A stretch of 64,000 bases of DNA from Aeromicrobium sp. Sec7.5. Lineage in GTDB: Bacteria; Actinomycetota; Actinomycetes; Propionibacteriales; Nocardioidaceae. A model generated the notes under the pieces. That model saw only the letters and a program-made list of their open reading frames with translations, was not told the origin of the DNA and made no database searches. Location: NCBI RefSeq assembly GCF_036867135.1, contig NZ_JBAJIJ010000001.1, forward strand, positions 496,001 to 560,000, in the 5' to 3' direction. The first letter of the stretch is position 1. Each line of letters begins with the position of its first letter. Of this stretch, positions 30,984-39,536 are shown in pieces. Made by a program: the position numbers and the translations under genes.

Positions 30984-32174
30984 TCACCGGCCGAGCAGCT
31001 CGCCGATCCGTCGCAGGCCTTCGAGGTCGTGCACGTCGGTGGAGAGGGCCGTGACCGGGATCTGGGGCACGCCCGGGTGTGAGCGCGCGAAGCCGTCACG
31101 CTCACGCTGCTCGCGTGCCGCCGTGGCAAGGCGTTCGGCGTGGACGTCGAGCAGCTCGGCGGTCTGGGCGTCGACACCGCTGCCTCCCCGGAGGCGGCGT
31201 GCCAGCGCTCGGGCATCGTCGAGGCCGATCGCGGTCGAGACGTCGTCGTGGACCCGGTTGACCACCAGGCCGGCCAGTGGCATGGCGTCGCCGGCGAGCC
31301 GTTCGACGAAGTACGAGGCCTCGCGCATCGCCGCGGGCTCCGGCGCGGCCACCACCAGGAACGCGGTGCCGGGCGCCTGGAGCAGGGCGTAGGTCGATTC
31401 GGCCCGCTGCCGGAAGCCACCGAACAGGGTGTCGAAGGCGGCCACGAAGGTCTGCACGTCGCTCAGGACCTGGGCGCCCAGCACCTTGTTGATCGCCCCG
31501 GTCACGAGCCCGAAGCCGGCGCTCAGTAGGCGTGCGGGGCCCTTCGCGGGGGCCAGCAGGAGCTTGATGAAGCGGCCGTCGAGCATCGACGACAGGCGCT
31601 CCGGGGCGTCGAGGAAGTCCAGGGCCGACCGGGACGGCGGGGTGTCGACGATGATCAGGTCCCAGTCACCCTGGGCGTGGAGCTGACCGAGCTTCTCCAT
31701 CGCCATGTACTCCTGCGTGCCGGCGAAGGAGCTGGAGAGCGCCTGGTAGAAGGGGTTCGTCAGGATCTGGTCGGCCTTCTCGGGGCTCGCGTGCGCCTCC
31801 ACGACCTCGTCGAAGGTGCGCTTCATGTCGAGCATCATGGCGTCGAGCGAGCCGCCGTTCGCGCCGGCACCGTCGACCGTGCGGGGGGTGTTGTCGAGCT
31901 CGCTGAGCCCCATGGACTGGGCGAGGCGGCGCGCCGGGTCGATCGTCAGCACGCAGACCTTGCGGCCGGCGTCGGCAGCGCGCATCGCGAGCGCCGCCGA
32001 GGTCGTGGTCTTGCCGACGCCGCCCGAGCCGCAGCAGACGATGATGTGGATCGACCGGTCGGCGATGAGGGCGTCGACGTCGAGCTGACCGGCCGCGTCA
32101 CGGGAGGCCACGACCCGGGGCTGCGACCGCGGCCGTCGGGCGTCGGGCGCGGTCCTCGAGGTGCGGGGGCTCAT
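30984..32174 (-). CDS. ArsA/GET3-like ATPase (Rv3680-type)
   Basis: The 396-residue protein has a basic N-terminal stretch, then the deviant Walker A CCGSGGVGKTTTSAALAMR, the A-prime region VLTIDPARRLAQSMGL and DWDLIIVDTPPSRSALDF. Paired ArsA-type ATPases beside whiB4 are conserved in actinobacteria (Rv3679-Rv3680); the mycobacterial pair forms a complex. The ATG at 32174 is chosen because it overlaps the stop of an 87-nt bridging ORF; an upstream start at 32273 would add 33 residues with poor composition. Confidence 0.88.
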   Translation of the reverse strand: MSPRTSRTAPDARRPRSQPRVVASRDAAGQLDVDALIADRSIHIIVCCGSGGVGKTTTSAALAMRAADAGRKVCVLTIDPARRLAQSMGLSELDNTPRTVDGAGANGGSLDAMMLDMKRTFDEVVEAHASPEKADQILTNPFYQALSSSFAGTQEYMAMEKLGQLHAQGDWDLIIVDTPPSRSALDFLDAPERLSSMLDGRFIKLLLAPAKGPARLLSAGFGLVTGAINKVLGAQVLSDVQTFVAAFDTLFGGFRQRAESTYALLQAPGTAFLVVAAPEPAAMREASYFVERLAGDAMPLAGLVVNRVHDDVSTAIGLDDARALARRLRGGSGVDAQTAELLDVHAERLATAAREQRERDGFARSHPGVPQIPVTALSTDVHDLEGLRRIGELLGR

Positions 32175-32257
32175 GCCGCAACCGCCTGGACGAGCGTGAA
32201 CACAGCCGGTCGCGGCATGAGGCGGTCCTGTCGGTTCGCTCGGTCGCGCTCGCTCAT
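32171..32257 (-). CDS. 28-residue bridging ORF between the two ArsA-like genes (copy A)
   Basis: Its ATG overlaps the upstream stop (ATGA) and its TGA overlaps the downstream ATG (ATGA), filling the 79-bp gap between the two genes exactly. It starts MSER and ends AVAA. An equally long, related ORF fills the gap at 35681-35767, and both share the opening ATGAGCGAGCGCGA and an internal CGACAGGAC. It most likely acts as a translational bridge derived from a dispersed repeat rather than coding a functional peptide. Confidence 0.5.
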   Translation of the reverse strand: MSERDRANRQDRLMPRPAVFTLVQAVAA

Positions 32258-33222
32258 GCGACCCCTCCGTCACGCAGGAGCTCGGCGAGCTCCATCAGGC
32301 CACCGATGCCGACGTCGTCGAGGAGCGGGAGCTCGGTGGTGGTGGCGGGCGAGTCCTCCAGCAGGGCGCGCTGGCTCTGCTGCAGCGCCTGGCGCTCGAG
32401 GTGGCCGCGACCCTCGTCGAGGAGCGCGGTGGCCGCGGACCCGTCGAGACCGGCGCCGGTGAGGACCTTGGCCACGGCCTTGGTGCGGAGGGTGTCGCCG
32501 GTGACGGCGGCCGAGGTGGTGTCGGAGAGCAGGGCGCCCCGCACGAGATTGACGACCACGTGGCCCACGGGCAGGTCGGCCGCGGCGAGGTCGGCGATGC
32601 CGTCGAGCGTCTCCTGCACGGGCATCTCCTCGAGCACGGTGACCAGGTGCACCCGGGTCGCATCGGACCGCATCATCGCCGTGATCGAGTCGGCCTGACG
32701 TCGGATGGGCCCGACCTTGGCGAGCCCGGCGACCTCGGTGCTGACGTTGAGGAACTGGCGGATGCGACCCGTCGGCGGCGCGTCGATCACGATCGCGTCG
32801 TACTGCGGTCCGGTGTCGCGCTTCTCACCGCGGCGACGGGCGATCTCGTAGACCTTGCCGGTGAGCAGGACGTCGCGGACGCCCGGAGCGATCGTCGTGG
32901 CGAAGTCGATGACGCCGAACTTGTCGAGCGCCTTGCCGGCCCGACCCAGCCGGTAGAACATCTCGAGGTACTCCAGCAGGGCGGACTCGGCGTCGATCGC
33001 GAGGGCGAAGACCTCGCCGCCACCGAGGCCGGAGGCGACCCTGCGCTCCTCGTACGGCAGCGGCGCCACGTCGAGCAGCTGGGCGATGCCCTGACGGCCC
33101 TCGACCTCGCACACCAGCACGCGCTGGCCGCGGCCGGCGAGCGCGAGCGCGAGGGCCACGGCGACGGTGGTCTTGCCCGTGCCGCCCTTGCCGGTGACGA
33201 CGTGGAGCGCGGTGGACGACAC
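32254..33222 (-). CDS. ArsA/GET3-like ATPase (Rv3679-type)
   Basis: The 322-residue protein has Walker A VTGKGGTGKTTVAVALA near its start, switch II-like DAIVIDAPPTGRIRQFL and VHLVTVLEEMPVQET. It has no metal-binding Cys triad of arsenite-pump ArsA, as expected for the actinobacterial paired ATPases. It is the first gene of the leftward pair. Its job may be targeting or anion-related; unproven. Confidence 0.88.
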   Translation of the reverse strand: MSSTALHVVTGKGGTGKTTVAVALALALAGRGQRVLVCEVEGRQGIAQLLDVAPLPYEERRVASGLGGGEVFALAIDAESALLEYLEMFYRLGRAGKALDKFGVIDFATTIAPGVRDVLLTGKVYEIARRRGEKRDTGPQYDAIVIDAPPTGRIRQFLNVSTEVAGLAKVGPIRRQADSITAMMRSDATRVHLVTVLEEMPVQETLDGIADLAAADLPVGHVVVNLVRGALLSDTTSAAVTGDTLRTKAVAKVLTGAGLDGSAATALLDEGRGHLERQALQQSQRALLEDSPATTTELPLLDDVGIGGLMELAELLRDGGVA

Positions 33223-33364
33223 GGTCGAAGCCTAGCGAGCGCCGGCAGATCCGCGCGGCGAATCGACGTGCTCCCGCTCTCGTTCTGAGGGAAAACCCCC
33301 GTCGTGCGACGCGTCCGGCTTGCCTAGGTTGGCCGAACCACTCGTCCTCACCCCGGGAGCTCCC

Positions 33365-33922
33365 GTGCGTCGTCTTCGTGTCGTCTCCGCCCTGCTCGTC
33401 CCCTTCGCCCTGCTCGCCGCGTGCGGTGACGACGACTCCGGCGAGACGGGAGGGTCCGACACGAGCACCTCCTCCGACTCCGGTGACGACGGCGCGGACG
33501 CGCCTGAAGAGGCGCCGAACATCTGTGAGCTGCTGCCGGCCGACGCCGCGAGCGACGTCGCCGGGTTCGCCGTCACGGCGGAGGAGGGGCCGTTCGACCT
33601 CTGTGAGTACGGCCAGGAGGACCCGCGGGCCACGTCGTTCACCCTGGGCGCCCAGCTCGAGTCCGAGCTCGGCGGCGGTGCCGAGGTGTACTTCGACGGT
33701 CTGGCCGCCGCCATCACGCTCGAGGACGAGTCCTCACCGGACGTGGGCGAGCAGGCTCGCATCGTGACCGGCGAGGTCTCGGGGTTCAGCCAGACCGCGG
33801 GTGCCGCCCTGTCCGACGGCGTGCTCTACACCGTGAACCTGTCCCCGGGCGAGGACCTCGACGCCGCGGGTGAGCTCGCGCTCGCCGAGGCGCTGCTTCA
33901 GGCCGTGGTCGACGCCGGCTGA
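33365..33922 (+). CDS. Secreted lipoprotein of unknown function
   Basis: From GTG at 33365 the 185-residue protein has a signal peptide with lipobox LLAAC (Cys at about residue 20), an acidic Ser/Thr/Gly linker and a folded domain with two Cys (NICELLPADAAS and DLCEYGQED). The Cys spacing recalls DUF3558-type actinobacterial lipoproteins. It is divergent from the ArsA pair. Confidence 0.65.
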   Translation: MRRLRVVSALLVPFALLAACGDDDSGETGGSDTSTSSDSGDDGADAPEEAPNICELLPADAASDVAGFAVTAEEGPFDLCEYGQEDPRATSFTLGAQLESELGGGAEVYFDGLAAAITLEDESSPDVGEQARIVTGEVSGFSQTAGAALSDGVLYTVNLSPGEDLDAAGELALAEALLQAVVDAG

Positions 33923-34001
33923 GCCGAATAACAAGAGCGCCACGGGCCAGAAGCGGCAGGCTGCGGCCCGAAGCCAGCTGACCGCTGGTCGTGGTGGGTG
34001 G

Positions 34002-34131
34002 GCGGTGGATGCACCACCGAAAGCGCCTCTGCACCGGACGGGGCGGTGGATCTACCACCGTACGAGCGCTCATACGGTGGTAGATCCACCGTCCACCCCG
34101 TGGCCCCCGGTACTCGGTGGTGGACCCACCG
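34002..34131. repeat. Cluster of intergenic palindromes, GCGGTGGATCTACCACCG type
   Basis: The gene-free stretch 33923-34231 holds four related units. One is a 20-bp inverted pair (34043-34062 and 34073-34092; 19 of 20 pair) around a 10-nt loop; flanking variants lie at 34002-34019 and 34115-34131. Each unit is itself close to palindromic. Similar units occur at 41995-42113. I read them as a REP-like family. Confidence 0.7.
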
Positions 34132-34231
34132 CCCCCGGGCGAGGCAGGCGTCTGGGCGGAGCCCGGCGCCGGTGAGGGACGAACCGGTGATGCCCTGAGG
34201 AACGAGCGGCACGCCCCGTTACAGTCGGGCC

Positions 34232-34387
34232 ATGACTCAGTGGGAGTACCTCACCGCCCCCGTGCTCGTGCACAACACCAAGGCGATCCTCGACAACTTC
34301 GGCCGCGACGGCTGGGAGCTCGTGCAGATCGTGCCGGGCCTCAACCCCGAGAACCTCGTCGCGTACTTCAAGCGGCCGGCGGCCTGA
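34232..34387 (+). CDS. DUF4177 small protein
   Basis: The 51-residue protein begins MTQWEYLTAPVLVHNT and continues DNFGRDGWELVQIV with an ending AYFKRPAA, which fits DUF4177 (QWEY and GWELV motifs). It is conserved next to ridA in actinobacteria. Function unknown. It lies 1 bp before the ridA GTG, so the two are probably cotranslated. Confidence 0.8.
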   Translation: MTQWEYLTAPVLVHNTKAILDNFGRDGWELVQIVPGLNPENLVAYFKRPAA

Positions 34388-34388
34388 C

Positions 34389-34850
34389 GTGTCGGCGGTC
34401 GCCGATCGTCTCGCCGCGCTGGGACTGAGCGTTCCGCCGGTGGCCAAGCCTGTCGCCTCCTACGTGCCGGCCCTGGCCCACGGAGGATTCGTCTTCACGT
34501 CCGGTCAGCTGCCGTTCGTCGACGGCGCGCTCGTCGCGACCGGCAAGGTCGGCGCCGAGATCGAGCCGGGGCAGGCCCACGAGCTCGCTCGCACCGCCGC
34601 GCTGAACGCGATCGCCGCCGTCGCGAGCGTCGTCGACCTCGACGACGTCGTGCAGGTCGTGAAGGTCGGGGTCTTCGTCGCGAGCGCGCCGGGCTTCACC
34701 GCGCAGCCCGCCGTGGCGAACGGGGCGAGCGATCTCTTCGCTGCCGCGTTCGGCTCCGCCGGACGGCACGCCCGCAGTGCGGTCGGTGTCGCCGAGCTGC
34801 CCCTCGGCTCGCCGGTCGAGGTCGAGCTCCAGGTCGCCGTGCGGCCATGA
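34389..34850 (+). CDS. RidA-family protein (Rv3678c-like)
   Basis: The 153-residue protein has the YjgF/RidA pattern: HGGFVFTSGQLPFVDG, KVGAEIEPGQAHELARTAALNAIAAV and the C-terminal HARSAVGVAELPLGSPVEVEL with the conserved Arg that binds imine intermediates. RidA proteins hydrolyse reactive enamines. It is one of the longer actinobacterial variants. The GTG start at 34389 directly follows the DUF4177 gene. Confidence 0.9.
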   Translation: MSAVADRLAALGLSVPPVAKPVASYVPALAHGGFVFTSGQLPFVDGALVATGKVGAEIEPGQAHELARTAALNAIAAVASVVDLDDVVQVVKVGVFVASAPGFTAQPAVANGASDLFAAAFGSAGRHARSAVGVAELPLGSPVEVELQVAVRP

Positions 34851-34878
34851 GGACGCTCCGATGAGGACGGCCCGATGA
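34847..34878 (+). promoter_or_regulatory. ATGA relay: two 14-nt units carrying five-codon ORFs before the Nudix gene
   Basis: ATG codons occur at 34847, 34861 and 34875, each 14 nt apart. The first two open five-codon ORFs (MRTLR, MRTAR) whose TGA overlaps the next ATG as ATGA. The AGGA inside each ATGAGGAC unit lies seven bases before the next ATG, ideal Shine-Dalgarno spacing. The effect would be stepwise ribosome hand-over from ridA to the Nudix gene. Confidence 0.6.
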
Positions 34879-35684
34879 GGACGGCACTGCCCGCCGGCTG
34901 GGAGCCGGACGAGAGCCGGCCCGCCACGGTTCCGCGCGACGCCTCCACCGTCGCGCTGCTGCGCGACACCGGGCACGGCACCGAGACCTACCTCCTGCGG
35001 CGCCAGCCCACGATGGCCTTCGCCGCGGGCATGTCGGTATTCCCGGGCGGCTCGCTGCAGGCCGGCGACGACGAGCCCATCGGCTGGACCGGCCCGTCCC
35101 CCGACGCCTGGGCGGACCGCCTCCGCTGCACGCCCGAGATCGCCCGCGGACTGGTCGTCGCGGCCGTGCGCGAGACGTTCGAGGAGTCGGGCATCCTGCT
35201 CGCCGGCCCCGACGAGCACTCGACCGCGACCGATCTCGACGGTGACGAGATCACCCAGGTGCGTCTCGACCTCGACGCGGCCCGGCGCAGCCTGGCCGAC
35301 GTGCTGGGCGAGCACGGGTGGGTCCTGCGCAGCGACCTGCTGGGTGCCTGGGCGCACTGGATCACCCCGTCCTTCGAGCCGCGCCGGTTCGACACGCGAT
35401 TCTTCGTCGCGGCCGTGCCGGAGGGGCAGCGGGTCGGGTCGCTCCCCGGCGAGGCCGACCGGGCCGCGTGGCTCACGCCGCAGGCTGCGCTGGACGCGGC
35501 CGCGGCGAGCGGTGGTGTCGCGATGATGCCACCCACCATCGCGGTGTGCCGCGACCTCGTGGGCCTGCGGGCCACCGACGTCGTCGCCGCCTCGGCGGAG
35601 CGGGTCATCGAGACGATCGAGCCGCGCCTCGTGCGGATCGACGACGCCTGGTTCATCGAGAACTCGGTCGAAGACCCGGCATGA
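34875..35684 (+). CDS. Nudix hydrolase
   Basis: The 269-residue protein has GMSVFPGGSLQAGDD followed by the Nudix box helix AVRETFEESGIL (REx2EExG), an insertion, and LGAWAHWITPSFEPRRFDTRFFVA, as in CoA- or NADH-pyrophosphatase-like long Nudix proteins. The Gly part of the box and the catalytic Glu pair are present. The substrate is unknown. The start is the third ATG of the relay at 34847; its TGA overlaps the 87-nt bridging ORF. Confidence 0.85.
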   Translation: MRTALPAGWEPDESRPATVPRDASTVALLRDTGHGTETYLLRRQPTMAFAAGMSVFPGGSLQAGDDEPIGWTGPSPDAWADRLRCTPEIARGLVVAAVRETFEESGILLAGPDEHSTATDLDGDEITQVRLDLDAARRSLADVLGEHGWVLRSDLLGAWAHWITPSFEPRRFDTRFFVAAVPEGQRVGSLPGEADRAAWLTPQAALDAAAASGGVAMMPPTIAVCRDLVGLRATDVVAASAERVIETIEPRLVRIDDAWFIENSVEDPA

Positions 35685-35767
35685 GCGAGCGCGAGCAAGT
35701 GACCATTCAGCGACAGGACGTGCCGGTGCCGCCGATCTTCGCTTGTCCTGAGGCGGTGCCGGCATGA
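35681..35767 (+). CDS. 28-residue bridging ORF between Nudix and hydrolase genes (copy B)
   Basis: It begins in an ATGA overlap with the Nudix stop and ends in an ATGA overlap with the hydrolase start, filling the gap exactly. It is 87 nt like copy A at 32171 and shares the first 14 nt, the CGACAGGAC core and the closing GCATGA. Eleven of 28 residues agree. A bridging or repeat-derived role is more likely than a conserved peptide. Confidence 0.5.
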   Translation: MSEREQVTIQRQDVPVPPIFACPEAVPA

Positions 35768-36564
35768 CGCAGGACATCACGCAGGGTCCGGTCGAGGTCG
35801 CCGTGGCGGTCAGCGACGTCGCGACCGTGGTGCGCGCCGACAACGCCGGCATGATGACGCTCGACGGCACCAACACGTGGGTCCTGCGTGCACCGGGCGC
35901 TTCGCGCAGCGTCGTCGTGGACCCGGGTCCGGACGACGCCGCCCACCTCGACGCCGTGCTGGAGGCTGCCGGCGAGGTCGCGGTCGTGCTCTACACGCAC
36001 TGGCACGGCGACCACACCGACGCGATCGACACGATGCTCGCCCGCACCGGCGCACCGGCCCGCGCCCGCGACGCGGCGTGGTGCCGCGATGCCGGGACGC
36101 TGGCCGACGGTGAGGTCGTCGAGGTCGACGGCCTGCGCGTCGAGGTCGTGCACACGCCGGGTCACACCGGCGACTCGATCTGCCTGCTCGTGGAGGCCGA
36201 TGGCGCGCTGCTCACCGGCGACACGATCCTGGGGCGTGGCACCACGATCATCGCCCATCCGGACGGCGCGCTCGGGCCGTACCTGACCTCGCTCGACCGC
36301 ATCGGCGAGGTGGTCTCGTCCGGTCGGGCCACGCAGTTCTACCCCGCCCACGGACCGGTCCTGCCGGACGCGAACGGCGTCGTCGACTTCTACCGCACCC
36401 ACCGGCTCGAGCGCCTCGACCAGGTGCGGGCCGCGGTCGCCGACGGCGCCGTCACGGCCCGGGAGGTCGTGGAGCGCGTCTACGCCGAGGTCGACGAGTC
36501 CCTCTGGCCCGCCGCCGAGCGTTCCGTCGAGGCCCAGCTCGAGTACCTGCGCGGCGAGGCCTAG
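35764..36564 (+). CDS. Metallo-beta-lactamase-fold hydrolase (Rv3677c-like)
   Basis: The 266-residue protein has the zinc motif THWHGDHTDAID, a His in VVHTPGHTGDS, and Asp in LLTGDTILGRGTT. It corresponds to Rv3677c next to crp in mycobacteria. A LACTB2-like C-terminal helix domain follows (about residues 210-266). Such enzymes are often glyoxalase II-like or RNases; which is not clear. Confidence 0.88.
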   Translation: MTQDITQGPVEVAVAVSDVATVVRADNAGMMTLDGTNTWVLRAPGASRSVVVDPGPDDAAHLDAVLEAAGEVAVVLYTHWHGDHTDAIDTMLARTGAPARARDAAWCRDAGTLADGEVVEVDGLRVEVVHTPGHTGDSICLLVEADGALLTGDTILGRGTTIIAHPDGALGPYLTSLDRIGEVVSSGRATQFYPAHGPVLPDANGVVDFYRTHRLERLDQVRAAVADGAVTAREVVERVYAEVDESLWPAAERSVEAQLEYLRGEA

Positions 36565-36695
36565 CCGCACCACGCCGTCGACGAGGACGCCGCGCCCGCC
36601 GAGGCGGGGGTGAAGACGTTCGGCACGGATCCACCGCCCCCGCACGCACGAGCGGCCTCCGCCCCGAGGGGTGGAGGCCGTCTCAGGCGACTGGA

Positions 36696-37373
36696 TCAGC
36701 GCGCGCGGCGCTGCAGGCGGTCGAGGTCGAGGATGATGACCGAGCGCGGCTCGAGCCGCAGCCACCCGCGCGAGGCGAAGTCGGCCAGCGCCTTGTTGAC
36801 CGTCTCGCGGGAGGCGCCCACGAGCTGCGCAAGCTCCTCCTGGGTGAGGTCGTGGTTGACGTGGACGCCGTCGTCGGCGCCGCGACCGAAGCGGCTCGCG
36901 AGGTCGAGCAGCGCCTTGGCGACACGGCCCGGCACGTCGGAGAACACCAGGTCACCGACGACCTCGTTGGTGCGGCGCAGGCGGCCGGCCAGCTGGTGCA
37001 GCAGCGCGTTGGCGACACCCGGGTGCGACTCGAGCACGGGGCTCAGGGCCTCGTGGCCGAGGCTGCGCATGTCGACGTCGGTCACGGCCGTGGCCGTGGC
37101 GGAGCGGGGCCCGGGATCGAAGAACGACAGCTCGCCGAACATCTGACCGGGACCCAGGATCGCGAGCAGGTTCTCGCGACCGTCGGGCGACGTGCGCCCG
37201 AGCTTGATCTTGCCGTCGGTGACGATGTAGAGCTGGTCGCCGTCGTCACCCTCGTTGAAGAGGACCTCACCGCGCCGCAGGCTCACCGCCGTCATCGACG
37301 CCTCGAGCGTCGCCGCCGCTTCTTCGCCGAGACCGGCGAAGAGGGGGGCCTGGCGGAGCACTTCCTCGGACAC
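36696..37373 (-). CDS. crp: cAMP receptor protein (Crp/Rv3676-type)
   Basis: The 225-residue protein has a cyclic-nucleotide-binding domain (RRGEVLFNEGDDGDQLYIV, phosphate-binding cassette GELSFFDPGPRSATATAV), a long dimer helix and a winged helix with LTQEELAQLVGASRETVNKAL. The RSAT residues of the cassette match cAMP-binding Crp. It is a global regulator. It is divergent from nth, as in M. tuberculosis. Confidence 0.92.
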   Translation of the reverse strand: MSEEVLRQAPLFAGLGEEAAATLEASMTAVSLRRGEVLFNEGDDGDQLYIVTDGKIKLGRTSPDGRENLLAILGPGQMFGELSFFDPGPRSATATAVTDVDMRSLGHEALSPVLESHPGVANALLHQLAGRLRRTNEVVGDLVFSDVPGRVAKALLDLASRFGRGADDGVHVNHDLTQEELAQLVGASRETVNKALADFASRGWLRLEPRSVIILDLDRLQRRAR

Positions 37374-37473
37374 GTGGGCCTTCTCTCAATGTCTGTTGTG
37401 TCACACGTACCTTCAAAGTCTGGCACAGTTCGGCTCCCGAACGGGAGATTGACCGGCCAACTACGCTGGCAGG

Positions 37474-38241
37474 GTGGCGCGACCGGAGACGACTCGAGGC
37501 TCCGGAGCACCCGTCCGGCCTCCCGCGGCGGCGCGCGACATCTCCCGCACGGCCCTGGTGCGCCGCGCCCGGCGCACGCACCGCGTGCTCGCCGAGGCGT
37601 ATCCGGATGCGCGGTGCGAGCTCGACTTCCGCAGTCCGTTCGAGCTGCTCGTCGCCACGGTGCTGTCGGCGCAGACCACCGACCGCCGGGTCAACGCGGT
37701 CACGCCACTGCTCTTCGAGCGCTGGCCGGACGCCACCGCGATGGCGGGCGCCGATCGGGCCGAGGTCGAACAGATCGTCCGGCCCACGGGGTTCTTCCGG
37801 GCCAAGTCGGGCCACGTGCTGAGTCTCTCGGCGGCGATCGTGGAGCGGTTCGACGGTGAGGTCCCGGCCCGCATGGCCGACCTCGTCACGCTCCCCGGGG
37901 TGGGCCGCAAGACCGCCAACGTGGTGCTCGGCAACGCCTTCGAGGTGCCGGGTCTTCCGGTCGACACCCACGTGCTGCGACTCGTCGAACGACTCGGATG
38001 GGCCGACGCGCACACCGTCGGCGACCCGGTCCGCACCGAGCACGCCGTGGGAGCGCTGTTCCCGCGCCGTGACTGGACCATGCTGAGCCACCGCCTGATC
38101 TGGCACGGTCGCCGCCGCTGCCACGCCCGCACACCGGCCTGTGGTGCCTGCCCGGTGGCCCGCTGGTGCCCGTCCTACGGACTCGGTCCCACCGATCCCG
38201 CGCTCGCCGAGGCGCTCGTCACGACGCAGGGGCGCGCATGA
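37474..38241 (+). CDS. nth: Endonuclease III
   Basis: The 255-residue protein has an N-terminal basic extension, [12 protein letters not shown], the helix-hairpin-helix [12 protein letters not shown] with catalytic Lys, Asp in DTHVLR, and a four-Cys [4Fe-4S] loop [17 protein letters not shown]. It excises oxidised pyrimidines from DNA. The GTG at 37474 is the first good start. It overlaps the thioredoxin-like gene by ATGA. Confidence 0.95.
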   Translation: MARPETTRGSGAPVRPPAAARDISRTALVRRARRTHRVLAEAYPDARCELDFRSPFELLVATVLSAQTTDRRVNAVTPLLFERWPDATAMAGADRAEVEQIVRPTGFFRAKSGHVLSLSAAIVERFDGEVPARMADLVTLPGVGRKTANVVLGNAFEVPGLPVDTHVLRLVERLGWADAHTVGDPVRTEHAVGALFPRRDWTMLSHRLIWHGRRRCHARTPACGACPVARWCPSYGLGPTDPALAEALVTTQGRA

Positions 38242-38831
38242 GGCGCCTCACGGCCTGGGCGGTGCTCGCCGTGCTCGTGCTCGCCGCGTGCGCGCCCGAC
38301 CGGGCCGCGGACCAAGCCACGGACGGCGCGCCCATCGGGGCCGACGTCGTCACGGCCGCGCAGGACGCCGGCATCGACCCGTGCCCCGGGCGGTCCTCGG
38401 GCGCCGCGACCGACTCGCCGTTCTCCGACGTCGAGCTCGTCTGCGTCTCGACGGGGAAGCCCGTCGATCTCGCGGCCTTCGACGGTCCGGTCGTCGTCAA
38501 CGTCTGGGCCCACTGGTGCGAGCCGTGCCGCGAGGAGCTCCCGCTGCTGGTGCGGGCCGCGGAGGAGTACGCCGGCCGCGTCACGTTCGTCGGCATCGTG
38601 TTCGCCGACGAGGACCCGGCGTCGGCGATCGACCTGGCGCGGTCCACCGGGGTCACCTATCCCCAGGTCGCCGATCCGTCGAGCTCGCTGCGCGTGCCCC
38701 TGTCGCTGCGGGGGCTCCCCACCACGACGTTCCTGGTCGACGGGCAGGTCGTCGGCTCCCAGCTGACGCCGTACGACGACTACGGTGTGCTCGTCGCCGA
38801 CATCGCGGAGCACCTGGAGGTGGAGCAGTGA
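38238..38831 (+). CDS. TlpA-like thioredoxin lipoprotein (Rv3673c-type)
   Basis: The 197-residue protein has a signal peptide with lipobox VLAAC, then a thioredoxin fold with active site CEPC in [14 protein letters not shown], cis-Pro region GLPTTTFLV and an extra pair of Cys before the fold. It is probably an extracytoplasmic thiol oxidoreductase, as predicted for Rv3673c. It overlaps nth and the Nudix gene. Confidence 0.88.
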   Translation: MRRLTAWAVLAVLVLAACAPDRAADQATDGAPIGADVVTAAQDAGIDPCPGRSSGAATDSPFSDVELVCVSTGKPVDLAAFDGPVVVNVWAHWCEPCREELPLLVRAAEEYAGRVTFVGIVFADEDPASAIDLARSTGVTYPQVADPSSSLRVPLSLRGLPTTTFLVDGQVVGSQLTPYDDYGVLVADIAEHLEVEQ

Positions 38832-39508
38832 ACCAGCGCGCACCCCTGCCCCCGGTGCCTCCCTCGGTGCCGGAGTGGCTGCGTCCGCTGGCCGACATCG
38901 CCGGGTCGGTCCAGCCCGAGCGCCTGTCGCCCCGATTTCCCCACCCGCCGGCCGACGCGCGGCCGGCCGCGGTCCTGCTGCTGTTCTCCGACGGCGAGCG
39001 TGGGCCGGAGATCCTGCTGACCGAGCGGGCCACGACCCTGCGGCAGCACGCGGGTCAGGTCTCGTTCCCCGGTGGTCGGGTCGACCCCGGCGACGGGGTC
39101 GGCAACGAGGGCTTCATCGCCGCGGCGCTGCGTGAGGCGCAGGAGGAGGTCGGGCTCGACCCGGCGGGGGTCGACGTGTTCGGGACCCTGCCGACGCTGT
39201 GGCTCCCGCCGAGCAACTTCGCGGTGGCCCCGGTGCTGGCCTACTGGCGGGAGCCGCAGATGCTGCAGCCGGTGTCGGTCGCCGAGGTCCGCACGGTGCT
39301 CCACCAGCCCATCGACGAGCTGCTGGACCCCGACCGCCGGTTCACCGTGATCCACCCGATGGGCTGGCGCGGTCCGGCGTTCGACGTCGGCACGCCGGTG
39401 CCGCTCTGGGGCTTCACGGCCGGGATCGTGTCGCGCCTGTTCGAGGTCGTCGGGTGGGAGCGTCCGTGGGACGCCTCCGTCGAGCGCGAGCTCCCCACCC
39501 CGTCATGA
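38828..39508 (+). CDS. CoA-pyrophosphatase-like Nudix hydrolase (Rv3672c-type)
   Basis: The 226-residue protein has LRQHAGQVSFPGGRVDPGD followed by AALREAQEEVGLD, the UPF0035/NudL variant of the Nudix box used by CoA pyrophosphatases. The GTG start overlaps the previous stop (GTGA). Its own stop opens the second ATGA relay at 39505. Confidence 0.88.
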   Translation: MNQRAPLPPVPPSVPEWLRPLADIAGSVQPERLSPRFPHPPADARPAAVLLLFSDGERGPEILLTERATTLRQHAGQVSFPGGRVDPGDGVGNEGFIAAALREAQEEVGLDPAGVDVFGTLPTLWLPPSNFAVAPVLAYWREPQMLQPVSVAEVRTVLHQPIDELLDPDRRFTVIHPMGWRGPAFDVGTPVPLWGFTAGIVSRLFEVVGWERPWDASVERELPTPS

Positions 39509-39536
39509 AGGCCCAGCCATGAGGACCCCGCCATGA
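39505..39536 (+). promoter_or_regulatory. ATGA relay: two 14-nt units carrying five-codon ORFs before marP
   Basis: ATG codons at 39505, 39519 and 39533 are again 14 nt apart; the first two open five-codon ORFs (MKAQP, MRTPP), each with TGA overlapping the next ATG. AAGG and AGGA inside the units are seven bases before the next ATG. The arrangement is the same as at 34847. Confidence 0.6.

Noticed and set aside
37381..37440. Possible Crp autoregulatory site between crp and nth
   Set aside because: TGTGTCACACG has the right bases but not the TGTGA-N6-TCACA spacing, so I do not call it.
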